Shown here: positions 15,843 to 24,016 of the stretch, in pieces | Layout: each line of letters opens with the position of its first letter | Numbering within the stretch: the first letter of the stretch is position 1 | Source of the DNA: Nitrospira sp. | Lineage (GTDB): Bacteria > Nitrospirota > Nitrospiria > Nitrospirales > Nitrospiraceae | Reading direction: 5' to 3' | NCBI GenBank assembly: GCA_009594865.1 | Contig: VOPT01000021.1 | Span: forward strand, 1 to 64,000 | Length of the DNA: 64,000 nt | Program-made: the position numbers and the translations under genes | The notes under the pieces: generated by a model | What the model was told of the DNA's origin: nothing | The model's input: only the letters and a program-made list of their open reading frames with translations | Databases searched by the model: none

Positions 15843-16031
15843 TCACAGGGTATAGGTTTCTCGAACCTTCGTGCCACGCACACTGCTGGAAATCACTTTG
15901 TGAAAAAACCGGAGCAGATCGGCCAGATCGATCCAGAACCCGCAGTTCAGGCAGCGCGCATACAGCCGACGATTCATGAGCGTGTAGTGCCGCTCCACCA
16001 TCATAAATCCTTTGCATTTCAGGCAGTGCAT
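15843..16031 (-). CDS. Small zinc-ribbon protein, unknown function
   Basis: A 62-residue protein with two CxxC knuckles, CLKC at residues 3-6 and CLNC near residue 27, spaced as a zinc ribbon (CxxC-x20-CxxC). The rest is basic and hydrophobic without membrane spans. The start ATG at 16031 directly precedes the first knuckle. It lies upstream of dacA on the same strand with a 46-base gap. No family assignment is possible; small ribbons like this are often nucleic-acid-binding or scaffolding proteins. Confidence 0.6.
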   Translation of the reverse strand: MHCLKCKGFMMVERHYTLMNRRLYARCLNCGFWIDLADLLRFFHKVISSSVRGTKVRETYTL

Positions 16032-16109
16032 CGCCCGACCATTGCCCCTTCGACATGATTGCGTAGACGTCTCCGCGCATCTCAGACCGATACCAACGTC
16101 GTCACTTGT

Positions 16110-16310
16110 TTAGCGGAGACGATTGAGGATAAGGGCGAGGCAGCCGGCCAACAACCCACCCCCGAAGATCGTGGTACTGAAGGAAAGGATCGCGCCGGAA
16201 CTTCCCGTGGGGTTGGCCCCCGATACCAGATCGCGCACCCCGCCTTGAACCATTAAGACTGCCAGCGTCGTCAGGCAGCCCATGCTAAACCACCACAAAA
16301 ACGATCGCAC
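16110..16310 (-). CDS. Small two-span membrane protein, unknown
   Basis: A 66-residue protein with two hydrophobic segments, FLWWFSMGCLTTLAVLMVQGG near the N terminus and TIFGGGLLAGCLALIL near the C terminus, joined by a short polar loop (SGANPTGSSG). It ends in NRLR. The family is not recognised. It lies alone between the zinc-ribbon gene and the FG-GAP gene on the same strand. Confidence 0.5.
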   Translation of the reverse strand: MRSFLWWFSMGCLTTLAVLMVQGGVRDLVSGANPTGSSGAILSFSTTIFGGGLLAGCLALILNRLR

Positions 16311-16450
16311 GAGCCCCCGTGGTCTGATCGCTGAAATTGGCGCGGACCATAGTCCGGCGACCTTTTCGAACTCTATCCGAGCCCTATCGAGGTGTCAAGC
16401 AAACTGCCTGTCTCCTCTTCGGTTGTCGCGGCGGAAATCTGAATCGGTCG

Positions 16451-17650
16451 TTATTCCGTTTTGGTGGTTGGCGGGAGTTGCCCTTTCCTGCCGTGATGCA
16501 AAAAGACCGACACGCTGGCGGCGCCGTTATCGGCCGTCACGAGCCCCGGCTCCTCCTCGTTGTCCGCCGAGACCCGATAACTTGCGACGGCAAAGGGACC
16601 GTTCTTCGTGCGGTAATTGCGCGGCGGATAGTGAAAGGTGCCGTCGCCACGCCCGAACAAAATGGAGAGGTCGGTGGACTGTAAATTGACGACCGCTACA
16701 TCGTCGATGTGGTCGCCGTCGAAATCATGGGCCACACCGAAATTGGGGCTGGCATCGGCGCCGGAGTCCTTGCCCGGCTGAAAGGTGCCGTTCCCGTTGC
16801 CGAGAAAGGTCGTGAAGCTATCCCCTTCGCCGTTGATGACCAGGAGATCGGGCAGATGGTCGCTATTAAAGTCGGCGAAACTCACGCCCAACGGCCGCCG
16901 GCCGGTTTTGTAATCTTTTGGATTAAGGAAGGTTCCATCGCCATTGCCGATCCATACGGAGACGGCACTCAACATCGGCCCGCCGTTCGTCACCACTAAA
17001 TCCGGCTTGCCGTCCTGATTGAGATCTTTGAGCGCCACGGACGTGGGGGTATCCCCATATTCATATTGCACGCCGGGCCGAAATTCTCCGTTGGCGCTCC
17101 CAAGAAAAATCTTCACCTTATCGTTGCGTAAGGCCACGGCTAAATCCGGATGCCCGTCGCCGTTGACGTCCTGGCTGGAGATGGAGACGGGCGTGCGATG
17201 CACCGGATACTGCGGCCCTTCATCGAACTTCCCGTTGCCTCGCCCGAACAGGATGGAGACCTGATCTCCGCCCGAACAGGCCAGTGCCACGTCGAGCTGG
17301 TCATCATGGTTAAAATCGTTGAGCGCGAGCGAGCGCGGCTCCTGGCATACCTTCACCTGCACCTGATCGCGAAAGGTTCCATCACCATTGCCGAAGAGCA
17401 GCGAAATGGAGTTACTGGATATGTTGGTGGTGATGAGATCGGTGATTTGATCCCGATTGAAGTCGGCCGTCGTCACGGTCGTCGGGTTCTTGCCGACCGC
17501 ATAACTTTCAAAATAATAGAAGGGATCCGGCGGGACGTAGGGGTCCGTTTTGGAGCAAGCGAAGAAAAGGGGCAAGCCGGCTATGAGAGCCAAACCGACT
17601 CGACCGATCGCCCGACTCTTGTTGGCACAGGTGTCGATGGTCATCGCCAT
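16451..17650 (-). CDS. FG-GAP/VCBS seven-repeat lipoprotein
   Basis: A 399-residue secreted protein. The N-terminal hydrophobic run ends in a lipobox (LFFAC, Cys near residue 32), followed by SKTDPYVPPDP. The body contains seven repeats of ~50 residues with the pattern D-x-N-x-D-x-x-x-D-L followed by F-G-N-G-D-G-T-F, for example DFNRDQITDL ... LLFGNGDGTF. That number of blades predicts a closed, calcium-binding seven-bladed beta-propeller; the last repeat is degenerate (SADNEEEPGL). Such lipoproteins act in adhesion, matrix or carbohydrate binding. The ATG at 17650 gives the signal peptide directly; a second ATG six bases downstream is also usable. Confidence 0.8.
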   Translation of the reverse strand: MAMTIDTCANKSRAIGRVGLALIAGLPLFFACSKTDPYVPPDPFYYFESYAVGKNPTTVTTADFNRDQITDLITTNISSNSISLLFGNGDGTFRDQVQVKVCQEPRSLALNDFNHDDQLDVALACSGGDQVSILFGRGNGKFDEGPQYPVHRTPVSISSQDVNGDGHPDLAVALRNDKVKIFLGSANGEFRPGVQYEYGDTPTSVALKDLNQDGKPDLVVTNGGPMLSAVSVWIGNGDGTFLNPKDYKTGRRPLGVSFADFNSDHLPDLLVINGEGDSFTTFLGNGNGTFQPGKDSGADASPNFGVAHDFDGDHIDDVAVVNLQSTDLSILFGRGDGTFHYPPRNYRTKNGPFAVASYRVSADNEEEPGLVTADNGAASVSVFLHHGRKGQLPPTTKTE

Positions 17651-17888
17651 CCCGATGAAAAAGGCATGACATTCCGGCCAAGTCCATGCTTCGCCGCTCC
17701 CAATCCTTCTGCGCTGAGCGGAGTATACAGAGCCCTTTTCTGCTTCGCAACGAAGTCTCGGCGTCAGGGTCGTCGGTTGGCGCTTGGCCTTCGGCTCCCG
17801 AATGGTCGCAGCTGCGTAGGCCTTTCGCCCCTTTGAAAACTTGGAAAGCCTTAGGCTACAATGCGTCCCAAGTGTGGAGGAGGTGCCC

Positions 17889-18215
17889 ATGAGCAAGAAA
17901 GTTACGATTCCGTTGTCGATGTATGGCGTCGCAGAAGTCCTGAAATGGTGTATTGATCGCAACAACGGCCGTGTGCCTGGAGTCGATACAGAAGGGTTCA
18001 AACATATGCAGGCTCTTTTGGCCGAAAAGCCGACGTCGAACGACTATCTGGCGCTCGACCAATTCTGGAAGAAGCAAGTCGCATTGGAATTAACGGAAGA
18101 CGAGGTTTCGACCATCGACCGTTGCCTCTACGACATTCCGAATTTTGATAACGAACCGCTGCCCCAGATTCGTCATAAATTCTGGCCCCAAGCAGCCGGC
18201 GTCGCGGCACACTAA
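17889..18215 (+). CDS. Small soluble protein, unknown function
   Basis: A 108-residue protein (MSKKVTIPLSMYGVAEVLKWCIDRNNGRVPGVDTEG...), with no signal or membrane segment. The start is well supported: AGGAGGTG lies a few bases before the ATG at 17889, which excludes the longer reading from 17841. The family is not recognised; the composition is that of a small folded cytoplasmic protein. A hairpin at 18254-18282 follows and may end its transcript. Confidence 0.65.
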   Translation: MSKKVTIPLSMYGVAEVLKWCIDRNNGRVPGVDTEGFKHMQALLAEKPTSNDYLALDQFWKKQVALELTEDEVSTIDRCLYDIPNFDNEPLPQIRHKFWPQAAGVAAH

Positions 18216-18566
18216 GCGACCAGTCCTCGTCTATTTCCTTCAGTTTGGTGATCCCACCCACAGGCGTTCGGCTTGTGGGTGGAGTCTCCGTTCAACGCCA
18301 GCCCTCTCATCAACATCGACAACCTGATACGCGCCAGAATAGACTATTCACGTTTCCAGGCGCCAGCGCGATTCCGGCACGGTCTTAGATCATTCGTCAC
18401 GACCGCCCGAAAAGAGATGCTGTAGACGTGCATCCTCCTGCCATGCGCGCATGAGCAATCCCCCTGCACAATGAACAGCGTGCCTGGGAGAAATGCGAGA
18501 GCGGTGGAAGGAATGGAGAAAAGAGAGCCGCCCGGCCTCATTCAGCCCAGGCGGCTCCGGAGACTG
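18216..18566. other. Convergent intergenic region with two hairpins
   Basis: No gene seen. On the plus-strand side CCACCCACA (18254-18262) pairs with TGTGGGTGG (18274-18282), a possible terminator for the 108-residue protein, without a U-run. On the minus-strand side there is a stronger terminator at 18525-18557, listed separately. The 240 bases between hold nothing recognised. Confidence 0.5.
18517..18557 (-). terminator. Terminator after the PCP_red protein gene
   Basis: Read on the minus strand, GAGCCGCC (18557-18550) pairs with GGCGGCTC (18532-18525), followed by TCTTTTCT. It begins nine bases after the stop codon of the gene at 18567, so it probably ends the long aromatic/ribosomal transcript or the PCP_red gene alone. 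Confidence 0.7.
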
Positions 18567-19562
18567 TTACAGAGAGCCTTCGCCCTTGAGAAACTTTCTA
18601 AATCGCCCCATCAGGTCGGCCCCCAAGGTGCCGCCTTCCGGCTTCTTCACTTCGGGATCACTGAAATGGGAACGAATTTCCTGCAGCCGTTTTTCCGCCT
18701 GATCGTTCCCCTGCAACCGCTTGGTTTTTTGGAGTGCGGTGTCGAAGGCATCGAACGTCAGCTCGTTGTAGCCGAATGACCGGATTCGCTTCACGGCTTT
18801 CATCATGGCCTGATTGCGGAACGTGGTGAGGTGCTCCGAGTCGACTTCTTTCAACCCCAACTTGCGAGCCCTGCGTTCGGCCGCTTTGCGGATGCCGCTG
18901 CGCACAAAATCGGGCGAGGTTTGCAGGCGCTTCCAGGCCTCGTCGCTCCAGGCCACGCGTTCCTGTGGGGCTTCCCACAACTGCACAGCAGTCTGTTCGT
19001 CAATTCTGGTCAAGCCCTTCTCTCGCGCCATCTCCTCGGTATCATGCCGGATCATGTCGCTCACGAAGTCCATGGCGATCGGCGGAGATTCTTTGATCTT
19101 CTGTTGCAAGAGCGCTAAGGCCCCTTCGGTCCACTCCAGCGGAGTCGCCTCCCGTTCGCGGATCTCACCCAAGGCTTCGACCTTGTCGAACAGATCGACA
19201 TTGACTTCCATGTGGCCGCCCTTGCGAGCGATCTCATCGGCGATTTGCTTGATCATCCCCCGCATGAATTCCGGTACGGCAGCGAGGCGCTCCTTGGCGG
19301 CAGCGGTCCAGGGGAGCTGCCCTTTGGCCATTTGATCAGCCGCCTCGGCCATTCCGCCTTCACCACCCATGGTCCCCATCATCTGACCTTTGAACTGCTC
19401 GAGGATCTCTTCGGTGATTTCGGCATAGCCCAACTCACGCGCCTTCTTCTCGGCCAGGCGGCGGACCATTCCCCGCAAAAACATGGGCGCGCGCTCCATG
19501 CGCTTGAGCGCACCGTCACTCCACCGCACTTCAGGGGCTGCTATATTGGACGACTCTGCCAC
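18567..19562 (-). CDS. Protein of four tandem PCP_red domains
   Basis: A 331-residue protein built of four repeats that match the PCP_red family, the small C-terminal domain of light-independent protochlorophyllide reductase subunit B. Repeats begin WSDGALKRMERAPMFLRGM, WTAAAKERLAAVPEFMRGM, WTEGALALLQQKIKESPP and WSDEAWKRLQTSPDFVRSG, at about residues 14, 85, 143 and 204. There are no Fe-S cysteine sets, no membrane spans and no partner catalytic subunit nearby, and no bacteriochlorophyll genes in the window, so the role is unknown. It lies 13 bases after the ihfB-like gene, at the end of the long minus-strand gene series. The domain alone is often found in non-phototrophs such as Nitrospira. 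Confidence 0.85.
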   Translation of the reverse strand: MAESSNIAAPEVRWSDGALKRMERAPMFLRGMVRRLAEKKARELGYAEITEEILEQFKGQMMGTMGGEGGMAEAADQMAKGQLPWTAAAKERLAAVPEFMRGMIKQIADEIARKGGHMEVNVDLFDKVEALGEIREREATPLEWTEGALALLQQKIKESPPIAMDFVSDMIRHDTEEMAREKGLTRIDEQTAVQLWEAPQERVAWSDEAWKRLQTSPDFVRSGIRKAAERRARKLGLKEVDSEHLTTFRNQAMMKAVKRIRSFGYNELTFDAFDTALQKTKRLQGNDQAEKRLQEIRSHFSDPEVKKPEGGTLGADLMGRFRKFLKGEGSL

Positions 19563-19575
19563 GGTATCACTCCTG

Positions 19576-19854
19576 TTACTTATTGAGTAATTCCTTCAAT
19601 TCCTTGCCTGCCTTGAAGAATGGCACACGTTTAGCCGGCACCGCAACTGTCGCGCCGGTCTTCGGGTTACGCCCTTCCTTCATACGCCGCGCACGAAGCC
19701 GGAAGCTTCCGAACCCCCGAATCTCCGTCTTGTTGCCGTTTCGCAGGGAGTCCCGGATACAATCGAAAATCGTATTGACGACGATTTCCGCCTGCCGCTT
19801 CGTCAACGTGGTGACCTGCTCCGATACCCGCTCGATAATCTGCGCTTTGGTCAT
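19576..19854 (-). CDS. ihfB: Integration host factor beta-like DNA-binding protein
   Basis: A 92-residue HU/IHF-family histone-like protein that bends DNA. Family signature: the N-terminal helix pair (TKAQIIERVSEQVTTLTKRQAEIVVNTIF), EIRGFGSFRLRARRMKEGRNPKTG (the DNA-arm motif) and VPFFKAGKELKELLNK. It resembles IHF beta more than HU, and its place downstream of rpsA (with sppA between) matches the rpsA-ihfB linkage seen in many bacteria. A second HU-family gene lies at 44067-44339. Confidence 0.88.
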   Translation of the reverse strand: MTKAQIIERVSEQVTTLTKRQAEIVVNTIFDCIRDSLRNGNKTEIRGFGSFRLRARRMKEGRNPKTGATVAVPAKRVPFFKAGKELKELLNK

Positions 19855-19928
19855 CGTCCCTCTCCTCGTGGGTGGGGCTTACGTACAGGTGAATTGCTGC
19901 GTTGCCATACTCATCAAGCCTCGACCGA

Positions 19929-20828
19929 TCAGAACGCCATCAGGTATTTCAGTTTGACGCCGGTATCGAACTCCAACTTCGGAAACACCGACGACCAACG
20001 TGATTCGATGATGTCCCGGAATGAAAACCGTTTGCGCGGCTCGACGACTTTCGGTTCGCCTTCCATGCCGGCGATGTCCGCTGCGATATGGATCGCGTCG
20101 TCGAGATCGCCCAGCTCGTCGATCAACCGCGCCTCTTTCGCCTGACGACCGGTATAAATCCGGCCATCGGCCAAGGGTTCCACCTCGGATACTTCCAGCG
20201 ATCGCCCATCGGCTACGGCTTGAATAAACTGCTGATGGACGTCATCCATCACAGACTGCAATAGCTTGCGCTCTTCGTCGCTCATCTTGCGCACGGGCGA
20301 TCCGACATCTTTGAAGCGCCCGCTCTTGATGACCACGCCCTCGACGCCGACTTTTTTCATCAGGCCTTCGAAGTTCGCCATTTCCATAATGACGCCGATA
20401 CTCCCCGTCAGGCTACCCGGATTGGCAATGATCCGGTCGGTGGCTGCCGCAATGTAATAGCCGCCTGACGCAGCCACAGTGCCCATGGACGCGATGATGG
20501 CTTTATTACTTTTGTTTTTCACCCGTTTGACGGCATCGTGAATTTCCTGAGACGGCACGACCCCTCCGCCAGGACTGTCGATACGCAACACGATCGCCTT
20601 CACCAGCGGATTCTCGCTGTAGTGCTTCAATTCGCTGATGGTCGCTTGCGCATCCAGGATCACGCCCTCGATGCGAATGAGGGCCACTCGATCCTGGGTT
20701 GAGAAATCGAGGTCGGGGAGGAGCGCGTTCAAGAAAATCAACGCTCCTCCCACAATCACGATGGCCCAGAGGATACGGCGCAGTAGACTCCGCTGTGGTT
20801 TCCCCGCCGTGTCTGTGTGTGGGCCCAT
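19929..20828 (-). CDS. sppA: Signal peptide peptidase SppA
   Basis: Membrane-anchored serine protease of the S49 family that degrades released signal peptides. Its 299-residue length is that of the short bacterial form. One N-terminal membrane span (ILWAIVIVGGALIFLNALL) precedes the protease domain. Key segments are IDSPGGGVVPSQEIHDAV, the catalytic serine in TVAASGGYYIAAATDRI, GSIGVIM, and SGRFKDVGSPVR, with the conserved lysine expected between them. It follows rpsA by 15 bases on the same strand. Confidence 0.94.
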   Translation of the reverse strand: MGPHTDTAGKPQRSLLRRILWAIVIVGGALIFLNALLPDLDFSTQDRVALIRIEGVILDAQATISELKHYSENPLVKAIVLRIDSPGGGVVPSQEIHDAVKRVKNKSNKAIIASMGTVAASGGYYIAAATDRIIANPGSLTGSIGVIMEMANFEGLMKKVGVEGVVIKSGRFKDVGSPVRKMSDEERKLLQSVMDDVHQQFIQAVADGRSLEVSEVEPLADGRIYTGRQAKEARLIDELGDLDDAIHIAADIAGMEGEPKVVEPRKRFSFRDIIESRWSSVFPKLEFDTGVKLKYLMAF

Positions 20829-20843
20829 TCAGTCTCCCGACGT

Positions 20844-22559
20844 TTAGGCTTCGGAATCGTTCTGGTTCCGCTTCCGGCTTTGCTTGGCCGCGCGTCCCAG
20901 GGTTTGATCGATTCCGCCCTGCGAAGCATGGAATTCATCCACCTGGCGGCGGTCGGAATCCAGCTGATGATCGCGGAGGCTGAGCGCAATCTTCCGCTCG
21001 TCGCGATCCACCTTGATGATCTTCGCCGTGACGTCATCACCCGGCTTGAACTTTTCTTCCATGCGAACGTTGGCGTCCAGACCCACTTCGCTGATGTGGA
21101 TCAAGCCTTCTACGTCCCCGTCCAATTCGATAAAGAGTCCGAAATCAGCGATCTTGCTGACCTTGCCGGTAATGCTATCGCCGACCCGGTACTTGTTGGG
21201 AATCTGCTCTTCCCATGGATCGCGGGACAATTGCTTGTAGCCCAGCGAGAGCCGTTCCTTCTCCTTGTCGATGCGAATCACGACGGCATCTACCTTCTGG
21301 CCCTTCTTGAAGAGCTCCGACGGATGCTTGATATGCTTCGTCCAGGACATGTCGGAAATGTGAATTAAGCCATCGATACCTTCTTCCAATCCCACGAACG
21401 CGCCGAAGTCGGTCAGGCTCTTCACCTTGCCTTCGATCCGCGTACCGGCCGGATATTTGGCTTCGATCATGTCCCAGGGATTCGGCGCCGTCTGCTTCAT
21501 GCCCAAGGAAATCTTGCGGCTTCCCGGATCGATATTCAAGACGGCTGCTTCCACCTGATCACCCACCGACACCACACGCGATGGGTGCCGCACTTCGTGC
21601 GTCCACGACATCTCGGACACGTGGACCAACCCTTCCACGCCCGGCTCCAGTTCGACGAACGCGCCGTAATCGGTCAAGCTCACCACCCGACCGCGCACGC
21701 GTGTCCCCACCGGGTACTTCGCCGCCACACCGGTCCAGGGATCCGCCGACTTCTGCTTGAGGCCCAGCGAGATACGGCCGGTTTCCCGATCGTACTTGAG
21801 CACGGTAACTTCGACCTTGTCGCTGACCTGGAACAACTCGGACGGATGTCCCACACGGCCCCACGACATATCGGTGATGTGCAACAAGCCATCGATCCCA
21901 CCCAGATCGATGAACGCACCGTAATCGGTGATGTTCTTGACCGTACCTTGAATCAACTGGCCTTCCTTCAACGTGGACAAGGTCGTCTGGCGACGTCGGT
22001 CGCGGGTTTCCTCCAGCAGGACGCGCCGGGAAACCACCACATTGCCGCGGCGATGGTTGATCTTGATGATCTTCAGCGGGAAGGTCTTGCCGACCAACCC
22101 GTCCAGATCGCGGACGGGATGCAGATCGATCTGGGAACCGGGCAAGAACGCCTTGACGCCGATATCGACCATCATGCCGCCCTTGATACGGGAAATTATC
22201 TTGCCTTCGATGCTTTTTTCTTCCTTGTGTAGCTTCTCCAATTCCTCCCAGATTTTCATCTTGTCGGCTTTTTCTTTGGAGAGCACCAGATTGCCGTCCG
22301 CGTCTTCGCATTCCTCGAGATACACCTGCAGGCGATCGCCCACTTTCAATTGCCCCAATTCTTCCTGCGAGAACTGGTCGGCGGGAATCATCCCTTCGGA
22401 CTTGTAGCCGATATCGACGACGACTTTGTCCTTGCCGATCGCGACGACCATGCCCTCGGTGATGGTGCCTTCCTCAAAATTCCGGAAGGTTTCCTCATAC
22501 ATCGCCGCTAAGGCATCGCGGTCGAGCTTGGGTTCGCTTTGTGGGGTGGCAGTACTCAT
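20844..22559 (-). CDS. rpsA: 30S ribosomal protein S1
   Basis: Ribosome-bound mRNA-binding protein needed for translation initiation on structured messages. The 571-residue protein contains six S1 domains: ITEGMVVAIGKDKVVVDIG, SIEGKIISRIKGGMMVDIG, IQGTVKNITDYGAFIDLG, VRGRVVSLTDYGAFVEL, IEGKVKSLTDFGAFVGL and ITGKVSKIADFGLFIEL, spread over residues ~30 to ~540. The lysine/arginine-rich C-terminal tail is unstructured. It lies in the classic cmk-plsC-rpsA order. Confidence 0.97.
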   Translation of the reverse strand: MSTATPQSEPKLDRDALAAMYEETFRNFEEGTITEGMVVAIGKDKVVVDIGYKSEGMIPADQFSQEELGQLKVGDRLQVYLEECEDADGNLVLSKEKADKMKIWEELEKLHKEEKSIEGKIISRIKGGMMVDIGVKAFLPGSQIDLHPVRDLDGLVGKTFPLKIIKINHRRGNVVVSRRVLLEETRDRRRQTTLSTLKEGQLIQGTVKNITDYGAFIDLGGIDGLLHITDMSWGRVGHPSELFQVSDKVEVTVLKYDRETGRISLGLKQKSADPWTGVAAKYPVGTRVRGRVVSLTDYGAFVELEPGVEGLVHVSEMSWTHEVRHPSRVVSVGDQVEAAVLNIDPGSRKISLGMKQTAPNPWDMIEAKYPAGTRIEGKVKSLTDFGAFVGLEEGIDGLIHISDMSWTKHIKHPSELFKKGQKVDAVVIRIDKEKERLSLGYKQLSRDPWEEQIPNKYRVGDSITGKVSKIADFGLFIELDGDVEGLIHISEVGLDANVRMEEKFKPGDDVTAKIIKVDRDERKIALSLRDHQLDSDRRQVDEFHASQGGIDQTLGRAAKQSRKRNQNDSEA

Positions 22560-22613
22560 GAAAGGTCCGTCCTCCGGCCTATGCCGGGTGCTGATCGTGA
22601 AAAAAACCGAGTC

Positions 22614-23309
22614 TTACTCAGCGTTGCAAGACTTGGCTGTCGATCTGGCTTCTAGATCATGCGACGGTCCGGCCTGGGCCTTCCCGTCTCCGGGGTTCGG
22701 CACCTGTCCGAGCTCCGCAATCTTGGCCATCACCGTACGACTGACATGTTGATAAAACACTTTGCCTTCCAGCTGCGCGGCGTCTGCTGAGAAGTCCAAC
22801 GGGTCTCCGTAGGTCACCGTCACACGGCGAAATCTCGGCCACTTGGCCCCGGGGGGCAGCACTTCAAACGTCCCGCCGATATGCGCCGGCACCACGCGAC
22901 ATCCCGTTTGCGACACGATCACCCCGATCCCCGGCTTCCCAGGTTTCAACGCACCGGTCATCGTCCGCCCGCCTTCGGGGAAAATGGCCACCGCCTTTTC
23001 CTCGTTGATCAAGGCAACCGCTTTACTGAAGGCGTCCCGATCGAGGCGGCCGATCCGTAATGGAATCCACCCCAACGCTTGCAGCAGGCCGTTGAGCAGC
23101 GGGATCGGAAACAGGTCATGCCGCCCCATGTACCAGACCCGCCGGGGAATGCCGCAGCCCAGCAGCGGAATATCCAAATAGCTGGCGTGGTTCGACGCGA
23201 TCAACAGTCCGCCCTGTCGCGGCACCCGGCCGATGGTGCGATACCGGAAACAGATCCAGCCGATACTGCGCGAGAGGACCCACAAGAGGCCGTACAGTGC
23301 GGAGCTCAC
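22614..23309 (-). CDS. plsC: 1-acyl-sn-glycerol-3-phosphate acyltransferase
   Basis: Adds the second acyl chain in phosphatidic acid synthesis at the inner membrane. The HX4D motif is NHASYLD and the glycerol-phosphate motif is IFPEGGRT; VVPAHIGGTFE is also conserved. The 231-residue length is normal, and the N-terminal segment is hydrophobic. The start overlaps the stop of cmk by four bases, so cmk and plsC are translationally coupled, an order shared by many bacteria. Confidence 0.92.
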   Translation of the reverse strand: MSSALYGLLWVLSRSIGWICFRYRTIGRVPRQGGLLIASNHASYLDIPLLGCGIPRRVWYMGRHDLFPIPLLNGLLQALGWIPLRIGRLDRDAFSKAVALINEEKAVAIFPEGGRTMTGALKPGKPGIGVIVSQTGCRVVPAHIGGTFEVLPPGAKWPRFRRVTVTYGDPLDFSADAAQLEGKVFYQHVSRTVMAKIAELGQVPNPGDGKAQAGPSHDLEARSTAKSCNAE

Positions 23310-24004
23310 AATCGTGCCGCAACCACAGCCATCATATGCGAGACGACCTCCTCCACCGGCATGCTCGACGTGTCGAGCCGCTCCGCATCGGGTGCGGGAA
23401 TCAACGGCGCCACCGCGCGGGAACGGTCACGATCATCACGCCCGGTGAGGTCGCGCTTGGTCTGATCAAATTGAACCGAGTGCCCCGCCGCCACCAGTTC
23501 GCGATGCCGTCGGGTGGCTCGGACTTCTGCATCGGCCTCGAGAAAAAACTTCACGTCGGCTTCCGGGAACACCCTGGTCCCGATGTCGCGCCCTTCCGCC
23601 ACGACGCACCCTTCGGCACCGATTTGCCGTTGCACGGGCAACAGCCATTCACGAACGGCCGGGATGGCGGACACCATCGAGGCCAATGCCGTCACTTCCG
23701 GGGTTCGCAGCTCCCCGGTAATATCGCGCCCGTTCAGCAGCACGTGGGATTGTTCCGGTCCACAGGCCATCTGCAGTGTCGTTTTAGGGAGCAACGCGGC
23801 GATGGCCTGGTGATCGTCAGGGCTGAGCCCCGTATTATGAACCTTCCACGCAATGGCGCGATACAAGGCACCGGTATCCAGATACAAGTAGCCAAGCCGC
23901 AACGCCAACAGTCGCGCCACCGTACTCTTCCCTACACCGGCTGGACCATCAATCGCGATGATCAAGCCACGTTTGCCGCGGTTGGCGACATCGATTTCAC
24001 CCAC
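23306..24004 (-). CDS. cmk: Cytidylate kinase
   Basis: Phosphorylates CMP and dCMP with ATP. The P-loop IAIDGPAGVGKSTVARLLA stands near residue 15, followed by the CMP-binding LGYLYLDTGALYRAI, VVAEGRDIGTRVFPEA and a lid region with RRHRELVAAG. The 232-residue length is usual. It begins 12 bases after aroA and overlaps plsC. Confidence 0.96.
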   Translation of the reverse strand: MGEIDVANRGKRGLIIAIDGPAGVGKSTVARLLALRLGYLYLDTGALYRAIAWKVHNTGLSPDDHQAIAALLPKTTLQMACGPEQSHVLLNGRDITGELRTPEVTALASMVSAIPAVREWLLPVQRQIGAEGCVVAEGRDIGTRVFPEADVKFFLEADAEVRATRRHRELVAAGHSVQFDQTKRDLTGRDDRDRSRAVAPLIPAPDAERLDTSSMPVEEVVSHMMAVVAARL

Positions 24005-24016
24005 GCCGTCCTCGCA

